The notes under the pieces are model-generated. The model saw nothing but the letters and a program-made list of their open reading frames with translations, was not told the DNA's origin and did not search any database. A program made the translations under genes and the position numbers. From assembly GCA_930980855.1 (NCBI GenBank), contig CAKNIZ010000002.1, positions 1 through 64,000 on the forward strand: a DNA stretch of 64,000 nt, in the 5' to 3' direction. Position 1 is the stretch's first letter. Every line of letters begins with the position of its first letter. Positions 24,469 through 32,684 of the stretch are shown one piece after another. The DNA comes from an uncultured Clostridium sp. (GTDB lineage: Bacteria > Bacillota > Clostridia > TANB77 > CAG-508).

Positions 24469-27216
24469 CTATGCGTTCTTTCCACAGCAATTTTTATATT
24501 TCTTTCCCGAACCACATGGACATGGGTCATTTCTTCCTACCTTTGGAGATTCATTAACTATTGTTTTATTAATACCTCCTTCTTTTGGAGAAAGTTTACC
24601 ATCAACAAGTTCTATTGCTGCTTTTTCTTGTAATTTTGCATCAGTAATTTGAGCTGCTTCTTTTCTCGAAGCTCCTTCATCTCTCTTAGTTGCATGCATT
24701 AATAGTTTTACTACATCAAACTTGATATCATCAACCATTTGATCAAACATATCAAATCCTTCCATTCTGTATACTACAACTGGATCTTTTTGTCCATATG
24801 CACGAAGTCCTATACCATTTTTCAATTCGTCCATATTATCTATATGTTCCATCCATTTTTGGTCAACGATTTTTAGCATTACAACTCTTTCAAGTTCTCT
24901 AAATGTTTCGCCAAATTTCTCTGATTTTTCTTCATATATACCATGAGCTTTTTCTTTTACTTCTTTTATTACTTCTTCAGCAGATATTTTTTCTTTATCT
25001 AAAGATTCTAATTTTTCTATTCCAAATTCTGTTCCTATTTCTTGCATTGCACCTTCAGCATCTTGGCTAGTTTCATTAATATACATAGGTACAATTGTAC
25101 TTGCAACAGAATCTATCATTGTTTGTACATTGTCTTTTAAATTGTCGCCATCAAGTACTTCTCTTCTTTGTTTATATATGATTTCTCTTTGTTTATTCAT
25201 AACGTCATCATATTGAAGAACATTCTTTCTGATGCTAAAGTTTCTACTTTCAACTTTCTTTTGAGCATTTTCAACTGCTTTTGATATTATTTTGGCTTCA
25301 ATTGGTAAATCTTCTGATGCACCCAAAGTATTATATACTTTTGTTATCATATTTCCACCGAAGATTTTCATTAAATCATCATCTAAGGCTATATAGAATC
25401 TTGATTCACCTGGGTCACCTTGACGTCCAGAACGTCCACGAAGCTGATTATCTATACGTCTTGATTCATGTCTTTCTGTACCAATTATCTTTAATCCACC
25501 GGCATCAATAACTTTTTGCTTTTCATCTTCAATGCCTTTATCATATTTTTTAACTAAGTCTCTATATAATTTTCTTCTTTCAAGAATTTCTTTATCATCA
25601 GTTTCATTGAAAGCTGCTGCTTCTTCAATTTCTTCTGATGAGTATTTTTTTCTCATTTCTTGTTTTGCTAGATATTCGCTATTTCCTCCAAGCATAATAT
25701 CTGTACCACGTCCTGCCATGTTTGTAGCAATTGTTACAGCTTTATATTTACCAGCTTGAGCAATTATTTCTGCTTCTTTTTCATGGTATTTAGCATTTAA
25801 TACTTGATGTGGTATTTTTTCTTTGTCTAGCATTCTGCTTAATTTTTCTGATTTTTCAATTGAAACAGTACCAATCAAAACTGGTTGACCTTTTTCAAAG
25901 CTTGATTTTACATCTCTTATAACAGCTCTAAATTTAGCATCTTCATTTTTGTATATAATATCTGAATGATCTTTTCTAATCATTGGCTTATTTGTTGGTA
26001 TTTCTATAACATCTAATTTATATATTTGTTCAAATTCTTCTTGTTCTGTCATAGCTGTACCAGTCATACCAGATAATTTATCATACATTCTGAAGTAGTT
26101 TTGGAATGTGATATTTGCTAATGTCTTAGATTCATCAGCTACTTTTACATGTTCTTTAGCTTCAATTGCTTGATGTAATCCGTTATTGTATCTTCTTCCA
26201 TACATAATACGTCCAGTAAATTCATCAACAATAAGTACCTGACCATCTTTTACGATGTAATCAACATCTTTCTTCATGATTCCATGAGCTCTTAATGCTT
26301 GGTTTACTGCATGTACTAATTCAGAGTTTGCTATATCATTATAATTTTCTAATCCAAATTCTTTTTCAGCTTTAGATATACCTTTTTGTGTAAGTGAAGC
26401 AGATTTTGCTTTTAAGTCTACTATATAATCATATTTTTCGTTATCTATTGCTTGTTCTTCATTTTTTACATCTTCTTCAACTATTGTTTTTGCTTCTAGT
26501 TTTGAAACAAATCTATCTGCTTTTTTGTATATATCTGATGCTTGGTTTGCTCTACCAGAAATAATAAGTGGTGTTCTTGCTTCATCAATTAAAATACTAT
26601 CAATTTCGTCTACGATTGCATAGTTTAATTTTCTTTGTACTAATTGATTTGCATATACAACCATGTTATCTCTTAAGTAATCGAATCCAAACTCATTATT
26701 TGTTCCATATGTAATATCACAATTATATGCTTCTTGTTTTTCGTTTGGTTTCATTCCACTTATAACTAATCCAACAGTTAGTCCTAAGAAGTTATATAAT
26801 TTTCCCATCCATTCACTATCTCTTTTTGCTAAGTAATCATTTACTGTAATGATGTGAACTCCATTTCCTTCTAAGGCATTTAGATATGCAGGAAGTGTTG
26901 CAACTAATGTTTTTCCTTCACCAGTTTTCATTTCCGCAATTCTACCTTGATGTAAAATTATACCACCAATTAACTGAACGTCGAAATGTCTCATTCCTAA
27001 GACTCTTTTAGATGCTTCTCTTACTACTGCAAATGCTTCTGGTAATATATCATCTAATGTTTTGCCTTCTTTTAGCAAGTCTTTAAAATAAGGTGTTTTT
27101 GCTTTTAATTCTTCATCTGAAAGTTTTTCCATTTCATTTTCTAAACTATTTATTTTAGTTACTAATGGCATTACTCTTTTGACTTCTTTTTCACTATAAG
27201 ATTTGAATAATTTCAT
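24469..27216 (-). CDS. secA: Preprotein translocase ATPase SecA
   Basis: A 915-residue motor that drives proteins through SecYEG. Walker A is [14 protein letters not shown], the DEAD-like motif is [16 protein letters not shown], and motif [15 protein letters not shown] is invariant in SecA. The second helicase domain has [14 protein letters not shown] and [17 protein letters not shown]. The C-terminus carries the zinc-binding SEC-C motif [13 protein letters not shown] preceded by a Lys-rich linker. Full length and intact. The large intergenic space upstream contains a palindromic element (27362-27450). Confidence 0.98.
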   Translation of the reverse strand: MKLFKSYSEKEVKRVMPLVTKINSLENEMEKLSDEELKAKTPYFKDLLKEGKTLDDILPEAFAVVREASKRVLGMRHFDVQLIGGIILHQGRIAEMKTGEGKTLVATLPAYLNALEGNGVHIITVNDYLAKRDSEWMGKLYNFLGLTVGLVISGMKPNEKQEAYNCDITYGTNNEFGFDYLRDNMVVYANQLVQRKLNYAIVDEIDSILIDEARTPLIISGRANQASDIYKKADRFVSKLEAKTIVEEDVKNEEQAIDNEKYDYIVDLKAKSASLTQKGISKAEKEFGLENYNDIANSELVHAVNQALRAHGIMKKDVDYIVKDGQVLIVDEFTGRIMYGRRYNNGLHQAIEAKEHVKVADESKTLANITFQNYFRMYDKLSGMTGTAMTEQEEFEQIYKLDVIEIPTNKPMIRKDHSDIIYKNEDAKFRAVIRDVKSSFEKGQPVLIGTVSIEKSEKLSRMLDKEKIPHQVLNAKYHEKEAEIIAQAGKYKAVTIATNMAGRGTDIMLGGNSEYLAKQEMRKKYSSEEIEEAAAFNETDDKEILERRKLYRDLVKKYDKGIEDEKQKVIDAGGLKIIGTERHESRRIDNQLRGRSGRQGDPGESRFYIALDDDLMKIFGGNMITKVYNTLGASEDLPIEAKIISKAVENAQKKVESRNFSIRKNVLQYDDVMNKQREIIYKQRREVLDGDNLKDNVQTMIDSVASTIVPMYINETSQDAEGAMQEIGTEFGIEKLESLDKEKISAEEVIKEVKEKAHGIYEEKSEKFGETFRELERVVMLKIVDQKWMEHIDNMDELKNGIGLRAYGQKDPVVVYRMEGFDMFDQMVDDIKFDVVKLLMHATKRDEGASRKEAAQITDAKLQEKAAIELVDGKLSPKEGGINKTIVNESPKVGRNDPCPCGSGKKYKNCCGKNA

Positions 27217-27361
27217 AATTTTCCTCTTTTCTCGTATGTAATCATTTTTATACTAGTATAATATATCACTTTCTTTGCTTTTTGGCAATATTTAATAGGA
27301 AAAAATTAAACATTCTTGGAGAATAAAAGTTATAATTCACAGCCTCTTATTAAATTCATAT

Positions 27362-27450
27362 AATTGTATATTCAAGATTTTGCAGTTTCGCGCAGTTTGG
27401 AGGACTTTATGTCCGACAGCAAGAAACAAAAAATCTTTGAATATACAATT
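27362..27450 (+). repeat. Nested palindromic element, copy 2 (short form)
   Basis: The arms AATTGTATATTCAAGATTTT and AAATCTTTGAATATACAATT enclose a short core. It has the closing stem GTTTC/GAAAC, the CGCGCAGTTTGGA block and a local hairpin GGAC-TTTAT-GTCC. An outer inverted repeat, GTTATAATTCACAGC at 27327 and its near-complement GCTGTGAATTGTAAC ending at 27482, brackets it. It lies between the divergent starts of secA and the gene at 27543, so it is not acting as an ordinary terminator here. Confidence 0.85.
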
Positions 27451-27542
27451 TTAAAGCATTTCATACTCGCTGTGAATTGTAACGAATAAAAGACAAGCAA
27501 TTCTTCATACACTTTATAAAGATATTTTTTAAGGAGTTTATT

Positions 27543-28052
27543 ATGTTTATATTAAATTTTAAAGTAAATGGTAAAAAAATTTGGAAGATTATTGTGGCTT
27601 TTCTAATAATACTGATAATTGCCTTATTAGCTTTTGTGATTTTTAGAATCTATAATTCAGCTAAAACTAATTCTATTTCAAATAATCCAGACGTAATAGA
27701 GATTTCTTCTGAGGAATATACTAATTTTTTAAAGAAGTCCCATGAAGATCTTGAGAGCTATAATGGAAAGACGATTAAAATAGTTGGATATGTATACAGA
27801 CTACCAGATTTTTCTACTAATGAGTTTGTAATTGCCAGAACTATGGTCATTAACAATCCTCGTTCTTCTGTAGTCGTGGGATTACTTTCTGAATATAAAG
27901 ATGCTACAAAATTTGAAACTGGCTCTTGGATAGAAGCAACTGGAACAATAAAAATAGGAAACTATAATGGGTCAATTCCCGTTTTAGAAATTTCGGATAT
28001 TAAAGCCACAACAGCTCCTAAAGATGAATTTGTATATTTGCCAGCAGATTAG
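27543..28052 (+). CDS. Membrane-anchored OB-fold protein (TIGR03943/DUF1980-like domain)
   Basis: A 169-residue protein with an N-terminal transmembrane anchor (about residues 15-37) and an extracytoplasmic domain. The domain (GKTIKIVGYVYRLPDFS, FVIARTMVINNPRSSVVVGL, SWIEATGTI) matches the C-terminal part of the YcgQ/TIGR03943 family of two-gene permease-linked proteins. The full family has several membrane helices and works with a YcgP/YraQ-type permease. Neither is present, so this is a stand-alone domain. It is one of the rare plus-strand genes and is bracketed by two oppositely oriented palindromic elements. Start has AAGGAG nearby. Confidence 0.68.
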   Translation: MFILNFKVNGKKIWKIIVAFLIILIIALLAFVIFRIYNSAKTNSISNNPDVIEISSEEYTNFLKKSHEDLESYNGKTIKIVGYVYRLPDFSTNEFVIARTMVINNPRSSVVVGLLSEYKDATKFETGSWIEATGTIKIGNYNGSIPVLEISDIKATTAPKDEFVYLPAD

Positions 28053-28092
28053 ATAGATAGTTGAAATTTAAAAATTAATTATTATATCACTA

Positions 28093-28176
28093 GATTGTAT
28101 ATTTAAAACTTTTTGGTTCCTTACTGTCGCATTCGCTCCAAACTGCGCGGAACTGCAAAAGTTTAAATATACAATT
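28093..28176 (-). repeat. Nested palindromic element, copy 3 (short form)
   Basis: Read on the minus strand it has closing stem GTTCC/GGAAC around the CGCGCAGTTTGGA block and terminal arms like the other copies. It is centred in a perfect 21-bp outer inverted repeat: GATAGATAGTTGAAATTTAAA at 28052-28072 and its exact complement at 28195-28215. The outer arms overlap the ends of both convergent genes. Together this makes a long bidirectional hairpin. Confidence 0.88.
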
Positions 28177-28206
28177 GATAAAAATAATTATGCCTTTAAA
28201 TTTCAA

Positions 28207-29298
28207 CTATCTATCAAATATAGCTTTCATAACACCTTTATCTAACATACCTGCAAATATATTTTTTAATATAATTAACAATATTGGACCTATAATCAAT
28301 CCAGTAACATTCCATAATTTATATCCTGTATACATTGCGATTAAAGTAAATGCTGGATGTATTCCTATATGTTTTCCTATTAATTTTGGTTCTAAGAATT
28401 GTCTTACTATACTCATAATTGCCCAAAGTCCTATTATAGCAACGCCTAAAATAATATCCCCATTTAGAGCACTTAATATTGACCAAGGAACCATTACAGT
28501 TCCTGAACCAAGTATTGGAAGAGCATCTACAAAAGCTATTCCTAAAGCTGCAAGCAATGGAAATGGTATATTAAGCCCTATCATGCTATATATTGTGAGT
28601 CCAATTAATGATATTACAAATGAAATGAATATTAAAGTAGCTTCCGCCCTTAAATATTCTCCTAAGGCTTTTATTATTCCTTTTAAATGTTTTGTCAGCT
28701 TTTTCATCCATGTTTCTGGCAGATGATGCTCTAACTGGTCTATCATATATATTTTATCTGTGCATAAAAAATATAGTGACATGATTGAGAAAAAAACTGC
28801 CAAAATTATATTTGGAACTTCCATAATCCAATTTGTTATACCTGTTAGTACTCCTGTAATCCAATCAGTTATGCTAGTAACCACATTGTTTTCAACATTT
28901 TGAATGCTAGTCCTTAGTTCTTCTGGAATTCTATCCATTATATTTATATTTTGTGTAGCATTGTTTATAAATTCTTTTGCCTTATTATAATACATTTCAG
29001 AACTGTCTAATAAATTATTAGCCTCCGAAAAGAGTGTTACTACTCCCCAAACTAAGATCCCTACAATTATTAGAATTGCAATTATCATTACAAAAATAGC
29101 GCTAAAGCGCCTTGTCCATTTAAATTTCTTCATAAAAAATCTAATAATTGGTTCTAATAATAAAGCCAAAACAAAGGATACTAAAAATGGCATGTAAAAC
29201 ACTGATAATTTGAAACAAATGAGTATTAATCCAATCGTCAAAGCTAAGATAAAAATTCGCTTTACAACTTTACTCCAATAATTCACATCAGAAACCAT
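28207..29298 (-). CDS. ytvI: AI-2E family permease, YtvI-like
   Basis: A 363-residue member of the AI-2E transporter (PerM) family with about eight transmembrane helices. It has the long amphipathic region between helices two and three (YYNKAKEFINNATQNINI) and the conserved PILGSGTVMVPWS and GIHPAFTLIAMYTGYKLW segments. In Clostridia and Bacilli the closest relatives are the sporulation membrane proteins called YtvI. The transported substrate is unknown, and the family name should not be taken as evidence of quorum-signal transport. The gene ends inside the outer arm of palindromic element copy 3. Confidence 0.82.
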   Translation of the reverse strand: MVSDVNYWSKVVKRIFILALTIGLILICFKLSVFYMPFLVSFVLALLLEPIIRFFMKKFKWTRRFSAIFVMIIAILIIVGILVWGVVTLFSEANNLLDSSEMYYNKAKEFINNATQNINIMDRIPEELRTSIQNVENNVVTSITDWITGVLTGITNWIMEVPNIILAVFFSIMSLYFLCTDKIYMIDQLEHHLPETWMKKLTKHLKGIIKALGEYLRAEATLIFISFVISLIGLTIYSMIGLNIPFPLLAALGIAFVDALPILGSGTVMVPWSILSALNGDIILGVAIIGLWAIMSIVRQFLEPKLIGKHIGIHPAFTLIAMYTGYKLWNVTGLIIGPILLIILKNIFAGMLDKGVMKAIFDR

Positions 29299-29403
29299 TT
29301 TTTCATTCTCCTCTGTTTTAGCTAATCTTATTATATGCGAATTATCGAATTTTATTCATTAATTGTTTCATTATTAACATATATAAATTGTTTGAAAAAT
29401 CGA

Positions 29404-29511
29404 ATAATATAGATTCTAAAGTTCCGCGTAAGCGTCCAAACGAGCTGGAAGGATTTCCAGCGATATGCGTTTGGAGCTTGCGACTGCAAGGTGCTGATAA
29501 ATCATACAATT
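29404..29511 (+). repeat. Nested palindromic element, copy 4 (degenerate)
   Basis: The core is nearly intact (GTTCCGCGTAAGCGTCCAAA, then GCTGGAAGGATTTCCAGC and CTTGC-GACT-GCAAG). The left arm is eroded (AATATAGATTCTAAA), the closing partner is GGTGC in place of GGAAC, and the right arm reads AAATCATACAATT. It lies between two tandem minus-strand genes. Its damaged arms make it the most decayed of the full-length copies. Confidence 0.75.
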
Positions 29512-29519
29512 ACATATAC

Positions 29520-30236
29520 TTAGCTTATATAATATTCATCTTCCGGATATGGAGTAGAAAAATAGCTCATTGTAGGATATGACATTCTTGGCATCGGTGG
29601 TGGTGGCATTGTGGGTCTCATGTCTGGTCTTTCTGGTGGTCTAGGCGGTCTATTTTCTCCTCCCGGTCTATTACCCCATCTCCAATTATCAAGAAGTCTA
29701 TTAATAATTAAAATTTTAATTAAATCTCTTAATGTTGGATTTCCAGGTCTTCTAGCTGCTGTTCTAGTCAAAATTGTAGTTGTCACTTGTGCTGTTTGAT
29801 TTGCCACTTTATTTTTATTGTCTGAAGCTACAGGATTTGTAGAAACTTGTTTTGGACTCGTATTCATGTCTTCTTCTACTGCATCATAAATTTTATTAGT
29901 CATGGCTTCTAAGACCTCTTCTGTTATCTCTTTTCCGTTATTTTCACTGATAGTTTTTTCTATCATAGGTTTTAGTATTACATATATATCTGGATACATT
30001 TTTCTTATCCTTGCTACATCATTATTTACATTAATTGTATTTGCTGGTACGACTTCTGGCTTCATCATAACTTGCATTTGATTTGTATTATTGTCCGCAA
30101 AATTTTCAAATGGCTGTGTATATGTAGGAACATAGTAATTGTATGGATATATTTGTTTTGGGCTATTTACATATTGTGTTTGATTATTATTTCCTAGAAC
30201 ACTTTTCATATAGTCTTCATAATTTTGATAATACAT
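29520..30236 (-). CDS. Low-complexity, Pro/Asn-rich protein, possibly a spore coat component
   Basis: A 238-residue protein starting MYYQNYEDYMKSVLG; TAGGAGG directly upstream sets the start at 30236. The first 70 residues are rich in Tyr, Asn and Gln. A folded-looking helical part follows (MYPDIYVILKPMIEKTI, EVLEAMTNKIYDAVEED), then a basic segment NPTLRDLIKILIINRLLDNW. It ends in a Pro/Arg/Met-rich tail (RPPRPPERPDMRPTMPPPPM). This design resembles clostridial coat and exosporium proteins, but no family could be assigned with confidence. Confidence 0.6.
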   Translation of the reverse strand: MYYQNYEDYMKSVLGNNNQTQYVNSPKQIYPYNYYVPTYTQPFENFADNNTNQMQVMMKPEVVPANTINVNNDVARIRKMYPDIYVILKPMIEKTISENNGKEITEEVLEAMTNKIYDAVEEDMNTSPKQVSTNPVASDNKNKVANQTAQVTTTILTRTAARRPGNPTLRDLIKILIINRLLDNWRWGNRPGGENRPPRPPERPDMRPTMPPPPMPRMSYPTMSYFSTPYPEDEYYIS

Positions 30237-30279
30237 AAAAATACCTCCTAGCATATAATATGCTAGAAAGTATTTTGGG

Positions 30280-31686
30280 TTACAAGTTATTTACTAATTC
30301 TTTAAATTTGTTTCCACGTTCTTCGAAGTTTTTAAACATATCAAAACTTGCACTTGCTGGTGAAAATAATACTATTTCTCCTTCACTTGAAACTTCCTTT
30401 GCTTTTTCAACTGTTTGCTCTAAAGTTTCACATTTATATATAGGAATATTTACTCCTACTTTTTCTGACTCTTCCATAACAGCTTTTTCTATTTTCTCTG
30501 ATGTTTGACCTACTAAAATCAATTTGCTTACATGCTGAATTATAGGTTTTGCAATAGGTGTATAATCTAAATGTTTATCATAACCTCCTGCAATTAGTAC
30601 TATTTTTTCGTCAAATGAATTAAGCCCTGCTATTGTTCTTGTTGGACTACTTCCTATTGAATCATTGTACCATTTTACATCATCAATTGTTCTAATATAT
30701 TCTAATCTATGCTCTACTCCTGGAAAATTCTCGATTGTTTTTCTTGTTATATCTTCTTTAGAGAGATTTAGGGTTGCACAAATTGCTGCACAAGCATTTT
30801 CGCAATTATGTATTCCTCTTAATTTCATATTTTTTTGTTTTACTAAGTGCTTTCTTGTTCCATCTTCACATACTTTTATTATATTGTCTTCTCTATCAAA
30901 GATAACACCATTGTCTAGTTTTTGTTTACTGCTAAAATATCTTACCTTTCCTTTCGCATATTTATAAAAGTCTTTTGTTATATCATTATCTGCATTTATA
31001 ACTAGAATGCCATTTTCGTTTTGATGCAAGAATATATTCATTTTGCTTTCTATATATTCTTGATAATCTTTATGAACATTTAAATGGTTTGGAGATATAT
31101 TTGTTACTACCGCTATATCAGGGCTTAGCTCCATATTCATAAGTTGGAAACTGCTTAATTCTAGTACCACAATGTCTTCAGGTTGCATCTCAGAAATTTT
31201 GGTAAATAGCGGTGTTCCTATATTTCCTCCTAAAAAGCATTTATAATTGTTTGCAACTAATATTTTATATATTAATGTTGTAGTTGTGGTTTTTCCATCA
31301 CTGCCAGTTACTCCAATTACTGTACTAGGAGTTAATTCTAACACTTTTTCAATTTCTGATGTTAATATAGCACCATTTTCTATTTCTTTTAATATTTCTG
31401 GTGTATCTGGTCTACAACTTGGAGAACGAAATATATAGTCAAATCCTACTAGATGGTCTAAACTCTTTTCACCCAAATAATAAACCATTTTATAATCATC
31501 TAACTTTTCTATAACGCTAGCATCTACTTTATCTCTAGGTCTATTATCAAAAGCTGTTACATTAGCATTATGGGCATAAAAATAGTCTAATAATGGTATA
31601 TTACTCACGCCTAATCCTATAAGTGCTATTCTTTTATTCTTTAGTTCATTATTAAATTCTTCTAGTTCTTTATTTATGTATTTCAT
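30280..31686 (-). CDS. murD: UDP-N-acetylmuramoyl-alanine--D-glutamate ligase
   Basis: A 468-residue Mur ligase adding D-Glu to UDP-MurNAc-L-Ala in the cytoplasmic stage of peptidoglycan synthesis. An N-terminal nucleotide-binding fold (ALIGLGVSNIPLLDYF) is followed by the ATP loop VTGSDGKTTTTTL, and then the MurD-type NISPNHLNVHKDYQEYIESK and HRLEYIR-DVKWYNDSIGSSP blocks. Length is normal. Its start overlaps the end of the upstream CMP-kinase-like gene by 17 bases, so the two are cotranscribed. It is not in a dcw cluster here. Confidence 0.95.
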   Translation of the reverse strand: MKYINKELEEFNNELKNKRIALIGLGVSNIPLLDYFYAHNANVTAFDNRPRDKVDASVIEKLDDYKMVYYLGEKSLDHLVGFDYIFRSPSCRPDTPEILKEIENGAILTSEIEKVLELTPSTVIGVTGSDGKTTTTTLIYKILVANNYKCFLGGNIGTPLFTKISEMQPEDIVVLELSSFQLMNMELSPDIAVVTNISPNHLNVHKDYQEYIESKMNIFLHQNENGILVINADNDITKDFYKYAKGKVRYFSSKQKLDNGVIFDREDNIIKVCEDGTRKHLVKQKNMKLRGIHNCENACAAICATLNLSKEDITRKTIENFPGVEHRLEYIRTIDDVKWYNDSIGSSPTRTIAGLNSFDEKIVLIAGGYDKHLDYTPIAKPIIQHVSKLILVGQTSEKIEKAVMEESEKVGVNIPIYKCETLEQTVEKAKEVSSEGEIVLFSPASASFDMFKNFEERGNKFKELVNNL

Positions 31687-32377
31687 TTATGAATCCTCCT
31701 ATATTGTTTATAACCTTTTTAGCTGATTCTTCTGCATTCTTACAATCGCTGACATCTACTTTTATACTTTTTTCATATAGTTTATTAAATCCAGCCATCT
31801 CATGCAATTTATCTCTTTTTAAAATCATTTCCCTTATATCTTCTATTGCATATTTTTGGTTATATTGGTTATACCTTCTTTTAATTCTTTCTTCTAAGCT
31901 TGCAGTTATATATACATGAACTGTCATGTCTGGATATATAGTTACCAAATCTCTTGCTGATAATATAATATTAAATTTAGTTCGATATGTGTCTATAATC
32001 TTCTTCGCAAATTTATATAAATTTTTACTATTTGCTTTAGTACTTAGGGCTATTTCAGAAACGCCCATTGAATTTTCTATTTTTTCAATTTTATTACTAG
32101 AGGTCTTTTTGCCTCCTATATAGATTTGAGTGATTTTATCTTCTATTTTAAATTCTACTTTTAGCTTTTTCATTAGCTCCATTGGGTCTATATTTGAATG
32201 TTCTTTAATATTATTTAAATCTATATTATTCTCTCTGATTGCTTCTACTATGCCTCTGTATATTTCTCCGGCATCTATAAATATACTATTTGGTATCATT
32301 TTAATTAGTTCTTTGCAAATTGATGTTTTGCCAGATGCAACCATTCCTTCTATTCCTATTACAATATTTTTCTCCAT
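31670..32377 (-). CDS. Cytidylate-kinase-like protein
   Basis: A 235-residue P-loop kinase related to (d)CMP kinase. The P-loop is GIEGMVASGKTS (about residues 8-19). The later SARDLVTIYPDMTVHVYITAS block and the basic lid KRRYNQYNQKY correspond to the CMP kinase GRDIGT...F.T and LID regions. Some conserved CMP-binding positions differ, so it may phosphorylate another substrate. It overlaps murD, suggesting a housekeeping role. Confidence 0.75.
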   Translation of the reverse strand: MEKNIVIGIEGMVASGKTSICKELIKMIPNSIFIDAGEIYRGIVEAIRENNIDLNNIKEHSNIDPMELMKKLKVEFKIEDKITQIYIGGKKTSSNKIEKIENSMGVSEIALSTKANSKNLYKFAKKIIDTYRTKFNIILSARDLVTIYPDMTVHVYITASLEERIKRRYNQYNQKYAIEDIREMILKRDKLHEMAGFNKLYEKSIKVDVSDCKNAEESAKKVINNIGGFINEIHK

Positions 32378-32484
32378 TTGATTCTCCTTAGTTTTTTCAT
32401 TATACCATTTATGAAATTAGAAGTAAAGAATTTCGTGATTTTTTAGATTGTGTTACAATTCGCAACTTGTCATTAATTTAATAA

Positions 32485-32602
32485 AATTGTATATTTGAAA
32501 CTTTGAAGTTCCGCGTAAGCGTTCAAACGAGCTAAAGGGACTTTAGCGAAGTGCGTTTGGAGTGTAGCGACTGCAAGGAACAAAAAGTTCAAATATACAA
32601 TT
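32485..32602 (+). repeat. Nested palindromic element, copy 5 (full form, type copy)
   Basis: The best-preserved copy, 118 bp. Arms AATTGTATATTTGAA / TTCAAATATACAATT; closing stem GTTCC/GGAAC; hairpin CGC-GTAA-GCG; stem TCAAACG/CGTTTGG holding hairpin GCTAAAG-GGA-CTTTAGC; last short hairpin near GTAGCGACTGC. The outer repeat TGTTACAATTCGCA (32451) and TATGAATCGTAACA (to about 32634) brackets it. It lies between the uvrA stop and the start of the CMP-kinase-like gene. Confidence 0.9.
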
Positions 32603-32684
32603 ATAAAAAATAATAATAGCTATGAATCGTAACACATTTTTAAAAATCCCGAAATTTAAAGAAAATGTACTCTTGCACATTTTC

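Noticed and set aside
28175-28726. Plus-strand 183-codon frame opposite the YtvI-like gene
   Set aside because: Antisense to a recognised membrane protein gene; Ile/Asn/Pro-rich composition typical of shadows of hydrophobic genes.
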